From positions 1-5,134 of the forward strand of contig DAOTTO010000148.1 of the NCBI GenBank assembly GCA_034437895.1: a stretch of 5,134 bases of DNA, in the 5' to 3' direction. Each line of letters opens with the position of its first letter. The stretch's first letter is position 1. Shown here one piece after another: positions 1 through 2,830 of the stretch. Made by a program: the position numbers and the translations under genes. Source of the DNA: JANRLJ01 sp034437895 (GTDB taxonomy: Bacteria > Chloroflexota > Anaerolineae > Aggregatilineales > Phototrophicaceae). The notes below the pieces were generated by a model. The model made no database searches. It saw nothing but the letters and a program-made list of their open reading frames with translations, and was not told the origin of the DNA.

Positions 1-115
1 CCCCGGCCCCCTCTCCAATACTTGGAGAGGGGGAGAAAAACGCATCTTGAAGTCCCCTCTCCATGCAATGGGGAGGGGATTTAGGGGTGGGGTAAATGCG
101 TGAGCGAAAGTCCTA
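1..115. repeat. G-rich double-hairpin repeat element inside the PIN gene
   Basis: Two palindromes lie side by side. Positions 7-18 and 22-33 form perfect 12-bp arms (CCCCCTCTCCAA / TTGGAGAGGGGG) around a 3-nt loop. Positions 54-64 and 68-78 form 11-bp arms with one mismatch. They are followed by TTAGGGGTGGGGT, the degenerate form of the CTAGGGGGTGGGGTT core that recurs at 4047-4060 and 4428-4441. The inner edge on the minus strand, from 115, begins TAGGACTTTCGC, matching 11 of 12 bases of the terminal repeat TAGGACTTACGC of the element at 2483-2736. This edge coincides with the loss of PIN similarity, so it is probably one boundary of the insertion; the other lies outside the window. Confidence 0.75.
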
Positions 116-366
116 AAACGATAAGTATGCATCTGATTCATTGTCCAAGTTTGATCTTCTGGGGTCAAGTGAACCATTTCAAATTGTGCCAACAATTGCA
201 AACAGGTTTCTTGACCGCGCTTGCCAGGAGCGCCAACCATTAATTCTAACCATTGAATAGGCGTGATAGATAAGCGCTTTGTTTGGCTCTTAAACCAAAT
301 GATAGCATCTGGGTGTTTACGGAACATGTGTGTTAAGACAGTTGCGTCAACAAATCCCACTGTCAT
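1..366 (-). CDS. VapC-like PIN-domain toxin, C-terminal half replaced by repeat DNA, runs off window
   Basis: PIN-domain proteins are usually Mg-dependent RNases acting as toxins of type II toxin-antitoxin pairs. The 122 residues in the window start MTVGFVDATVLTHMF, with the first PIN acidic residue at D7. They continue to a WLELMVGAP segment with the second acidic residue at E41, then a QLLAQFEMVHLTPEDQTW stretch typical of this group. From about residue 84 the similarity stops: instead of the expected 'D-x-L-I-A' segment with the remaining acidic residues, the frame reads through a palindromic G-rich repeat (residues 92 onward TPPLNPLPIAWRG...). It stays open to position 1, so the true stop is not visible. 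The start at 366 is supported by an ATGA overlap with the preceding antitoxin-like gene. PIN assignment is from motif recognition. The missing catalytic half makes an active nuclease unlikely, so this is probably a disrupted gene. Confidence 0.72.
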   Translation of the reverse strand, partial: MTVGFVDATVLTHMFRKHPDAIIWFKSQTKRLSITPIQWLELMVGAPGKRGQETCLQLLAQFEMVHLTPEDQTWTMNQMHTYRFRTFAHAFTPPLNPLPIAWRGDFKMRFSPPLQVLERGPG

Positions 367-641
367 GATTCTCCCCAACGCGATGCCCATTCCTTACTCT
401 GAATTTCTTTTATCCAAGTTACGCTATCAGAGATATCCATCACTTCCCAATCACTCATGTCAAGCGAGTTTAGAAGGGCAACAAATTGCCTCCCCCATGA
501 TTCGTCATTGTGAGCCTGTATTTCTTCTATCTCGAATACGAGTTTGGGTGATTTTACATCTTCGAGTTGTATATTTTCTGGGAGATCAAATTGCATCTCG
601 CCGTTTTTTGTAATGACCACAGGCACTTCATATTTAATCAT
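363..641 (-). CDS. Small acidic antitoxin-like protein upstream of PIN gene
   Basis: This is a 92-residue acidic protein beginning MIKYEVPVVITKNGEMQFDL. I do not recognise a named family. The position and size point to the antitoxin that would bind and neutralise the PIN-domain toxin: its TGA stop overlaps the toxin ATG (ATGA at 363-366), the usual translational coupling in vapBC-type operons. A start at 650 (three residues longer, MFA) is possible, but there GAGG (651-654 on the plus strand) abuts the ATG with no spacing. The ATG at 641 leaves 9 nt after GAGG and is preferred. The N-terminal half is rich in short beta-like hydrophobic segments (VPVVI, KLVFEIEEI) and the C-terminal half is Trp/Ser/Asp-rich. 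No AbrB, MazE or RHH signature is obvious. The antitoxin role is inferred from context; the reading frame itself is well supported by coupling and ribosome binding site. Confidence 0.66.
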   Translation of the reverse strand: MIKYEVPVVITKNGEMQFDLPENIQLEDVKSPKLVFEIEEIQAHNDESWGRQFVALLNSLDMSDWEVMDISDSVTWIKEIQSKEWASRWGES

Positions 642-673
642 CGCAAACATCCTCGCCGCTGCTTAGTGCTTCT

Positions 674-679
674 ATTGTA
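674..679 (-). promoter_or_regulatory. Candidate -10 box for the toxin-antitoxin operon
   Basis: The minus strand reads TACAAT here, one base from the TATAAT consensus and 32 nt upstream of the antitoxin ATG at 641, which would give a leader of roughly 25 nt. No good -35 hexamer sits 16-18 bp further upstream; the heptamer repeat occupies that position. A weak single-motif prediction. Confidence 0.3.
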
Positions 680-689
680 GCCTAAACAC

Positions 690-717
690 ATCACTCAGCA
701 CTCATCGCTCGTCACTT
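690..717. repeat. Degenerate heptamer tandem repeat, four units
   Basis: Four consecutive 7-mers read ATCACTC, AGCACTC, ATCGCTC, GTCACTT on the plus strand, each one or two bases from a consensus ATCACTC. The array ends 2 nt before the stop codon of the KR-DH gene (720-722) and fills most of the 78-bp gap before the antitoxin gene. It resembles the short heptanucleotide repeats common between genes in cyanobacteria and similar genomes. No function is visible. Confidence 0.55.
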
Positions 718-719
718 CT

Positions 720-2450
720 TTACCCTAACGCTTCCGGCAGCTTGTTACGCGTAAACAGCACATTCAAGCGCGTGCTGATGGTGATTTCGCCGCCCATGAC
801 CTTCATATAGAGGTTGCCGTCTGCGTCGTGAATATACATCGTCGTCACCAGACCTGTTTCTGACGCTTGATGAATCTCTAGCGACACATAAAAGCGCTCA
901 CCCCACGCCACATCGACATAATACTCACCGCCGCCCGCCCGCAGCGGCAAACTGCCAGCGCCATAAAAATATTTGGCGTAAATGCCCATGCTTTGGAAGC
1001 CGATGTCGGTCATGAAATAATTAAACGACAGCACCGGAAACTGGCCTTGATAAGACGGAGGCACAATCGGCAAGCGACATTCCATCGTCACTTTGTCATG
1101 ACTGATGTTGAGGACGCGCTCTACGCCTTTAAATGCAAAGCCATGAAACAAGGTGTAATCATCGTAAAAGTTCGCGCCGGGGATATTTTCCCGCACGGTT
1201 AAATCCATATTGTTGTAAACTGGTCGCGCTAGATGTTGCGTCGTCAGGATAATGCGGGTGCTGTAATGAAAGCGCGGCTTGCCATCATGCGTTTTGCTGC
1301 TGACCTTCGCATCCACCATGACTTGTTCAGCATCTTTGCTGATTTCCTTGAGTTCCAAGACATATTCATCAGCGAGTGTCTCGTCAAAGACGATGCCTTT
1401 TAAGACTTTATAGTCATCAAAGGAAAAGGCGCGATAGCCCGGATACAAGCTCTGCGCCGAACTGCACATCCACGACATGGCGCTGACCATCGGCATGACG
1501 GCGTGACCATCCACGACATGATCCTGCAAAAACGGATTGGCCTTCAGTTCAAGTTTGCGATGCAGGCGATAGGTTTTGAGCGCACCTTTGGCCTCGATTT
1601 TTGCAGACACTAAGCCGCCGCCGACCACAACTTGCGTTTCGTCGCCGCGTGTGGATTCCAGTTCTTCGATCAAAATATGTGCGCCGACCTCAACCGGAAT
1701 CACGCTGATGTGATTCTGCTCGAAATAGGCTTTGAGCTGCGGTGTGACCATGCCTGCATCCCACGGCCCCCAATTGATCGAAATCACGCGGCAGTGCGGA
1801 TTCTGCTGGCGATAAAAATAGGCCGCTTTGTTCAGGATTTCGTTGGCGATGGCGTAATCGGCCTGCCCGACATTGCCATAAAAGCCCGCGACGGACGAGA
1901 ACAAAACGAGATAATGCAACTGTGCCGGATCAACCGCCGCCAACAGATTTTCCAGCCCCTGCACTTTGGCAGCATAGACGGCTTCAAAATCCTTTTGCGT
2001 CTTGTTCTCGATCAGCTTATCCGCCAGCACACCCGCGCCATGAATGATGCCCGTGATCGCGCCCATCCGCGCAGAAGAAGCCGCAATCGCCGCTTTGACC
2101 GCCGCGCCATCGGTAATATCGGTGCTGACGTATTCTGCTGCGCCGCCCACACGCTGAATCTCGGCAAGCGTTTCGTTGATCTCACGCTGTGCGATGACGC
2201 TGTTGGTCATCTGCTGAACAGCGGCGGGGGTCGGTTTTTCCCCTCGCACTTTGAGGTCGCCCATCGCGGCGGATTTGAGCGCTGCTTCATCTTTTGCGCC
2301 CATTGCCCACGCGGGTTCATCTTTGAGGACAGAACGTCCGAGCAAGATAAATTTGCAGCCGTAATGCGCCGCCATGCGCTCGACACAACGGGCGGTGATT
2401 CCGCGTGCGCCGCCGCTGACGACAAAGACCGATGAGGATGTGATGGGCAT
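720..2450 (-). CDS. PfaA-type synthase fragment: catalytic ketoreductase subdomain plus PKS dehydratase
   Basis: This 576-residue protein would reduce a beta-ketoacyl-ACP with NADPH and dehydrate the product, in the cytoplasm. Residues 8-280 are the catalytic KR Rossmann domain: SGGARGIT (12-19) binds NADPH, then D111, HGAGVLADK (137-145), and the tetrad K162, S186, Y199, N203. Residues 295-565 are a double-hotdog PKS dehydratase with H311-VVD-G315-HAVM-P320, a LFHGFAFKGV segment (434-443) and a DxxxQ motif (D482, Q486), so both active sites look intact. A stand-alone type I KR normally begins with a structural subdomain of about 200 residues; that part is missing here and ends the gene upstream (2831). 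The ATG at 2450 is preferred because GGAGAAG (2460-2466) lies 9 nt before it; a TTG at 2468 would add six residues but overlaps that site. KR followed by DH matches the C-terminal order I recall for PfaA/Pfa2-type synthases; the assignment to that family is from motif recognition. Confidence 0.85.
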   Translation of the reverse strand: MPITSSSVFVVSGGARGITARCVERMAAHYGCKFILLGRSVLKDEPAWAMGAKDEAALKSAAMGDLKVRGEKPTPAAVQQMTNSVIAQREINETLAEIQRVGGAAEYVSTDITDGAAVKAAIAASSARMGAITGIIHGAGVLADKLIENKTQKDFEAVYAAKVQGLENLLAAVDPAQLHYLVLFSSVAGFYGNVGQADYAIANEILNKAAYFYRQQNPHCRVISINWGPWDAGMVTPQLKAYFEQNHISVIPVEVGAHILIEELESTRGDETQVVVGGGLVSAKIEAKGALKTYRLHRKLELKANPFLQDHVVDGHAVMPMVSAMSWMCSSAQSLYPGYRAFSFDDYKVLKGIVFDETLADEYVLELKEISKDAEQVMVDAKVSSKTHDGKPRFHYSTRIILTTQHLARPVYNNMDLTVRENIPGANFYDDYTLFHGFAFKGVERVLNISHDKVTMECRLPIVPPSYQGQFPVLSFNYFMTDIGFQSMGIYAKYFYGAGSLPLRAGGGEYYVDVAWGERFYVSLEIHQASETGLVTTMYIHDADGNLYMKVMGGEITISTRLNVLFTRNKLPEALG

Positions 2451-2482
2451 AAGCAATGACTTCTCCAAAATTGTGACAAAAT

Positions 2483-2736
2483 TAGGACTTACGCAGTTGA
2501 AGCATATTAACAGAGACTTGAGTCATGCGTTTTTAGTGATTAGTTTTTAGAAAAAAGCTATATGAAGAATATAGAAAGGGATTTGAATGTTTTGAACCAC
2601 CAAGTCACCAAGAACACCAAGATTTTGAGCTTGAATGTTTGTGTCCTCCGTGGTTCAATCTTTTTCCAATTTCTTTCGAGACTCTACATTTTGAGCATGA
2701 ACTCATGCCTAATAACTATGAACTGCGTAACTTCTA
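2483..2736. mobile_element. MITE-like element between the two synthase fragments
   Basis: The ends are imperfect 16-bp inverted repeats, TAGGACTTACGCAGTT at 2483-2498 and AACTGCGTAACTTCTA at 2721-2736 (14 of 16 matching when inverted). Identical pentamers AAAAT flank them at 2478-2482 and 2737-2741, a possible target-site duplication, although A-rich sequence makes a chance match plausible. The 254-bp interior has no credible gene, is AT-rich compared with the synthase, and contains the hairpin repeat at 2592-2658. Size, termini and lack of a transposase fit a non-autonomous miniature element. The parent transposase is not in the window. Confidence 0.6.
2592..2658. repeat. Hairpin repeat of the CCACCAAG..ACCAAG type, nested in the MITE-like element
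   Basis: Perfect 9-bp arms TTGAACCAC (2592-2600) and GTGGTTCAA (2650-2658) enclose repeated CACCAAG words (CCACCAAG, TCACCAAG, ACACCAAG). This type of sequence is a familiar dispersed intergenic repeat in several phyla. It either forms the core of the surrounding element or inserted into it later. Confidence 0.65.
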
Positions 2737-2741
2737 AAAAT

Positions 2742-2824
2742 AAAACGCAAAGACGCAAAGGGGCAAGGAATCGCAAAGAAAAAGCTCTTTGCGTGTCTTC
2801 GCGTTCTTCGCGCCTTTGCGGTTT
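2742..2824. repeat. Imperfect long hairpin of the CGCAAAGACGCAAAG type, just after the ACP-gene stop
   Basis: The left half (CGCAAAGACGCAAAGG...) and the right half (...GCGCCTTTGCGGTTT) are imperfect reverse complements over about 38 bases each. The innermost arms CGCAAAGA (2772-2779) and TCTTTGCG (2786-2793) are perfect around a 6-nt loop. On the minus strand the hairpin begins 6 nt after the TAG stop at 2831, so in RNA it could slow or end transcription. It has no clean U-tract directly after the stem, so I do not call it a terminator. It immediately abuts the right edge of the MITE-like element. Confidence 0.65.
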
Positions 2825-2830
2825 AAAGCA

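Noticed and set aside
1632..2435. Plus-strand 267-codon open frame
   Set aside because: Antisense to the ketoreductase coding region; its His/Arg/Asp-rich product has no recognisable motif, while the minus-strand frame has clear domain motifs.
2207..2479. Minus-strand 90-codon frame overlapping the start of the KR-DH gene
   Set aside because: Shadow frame inside the NADPH-binding coding region with a low-complexity product.
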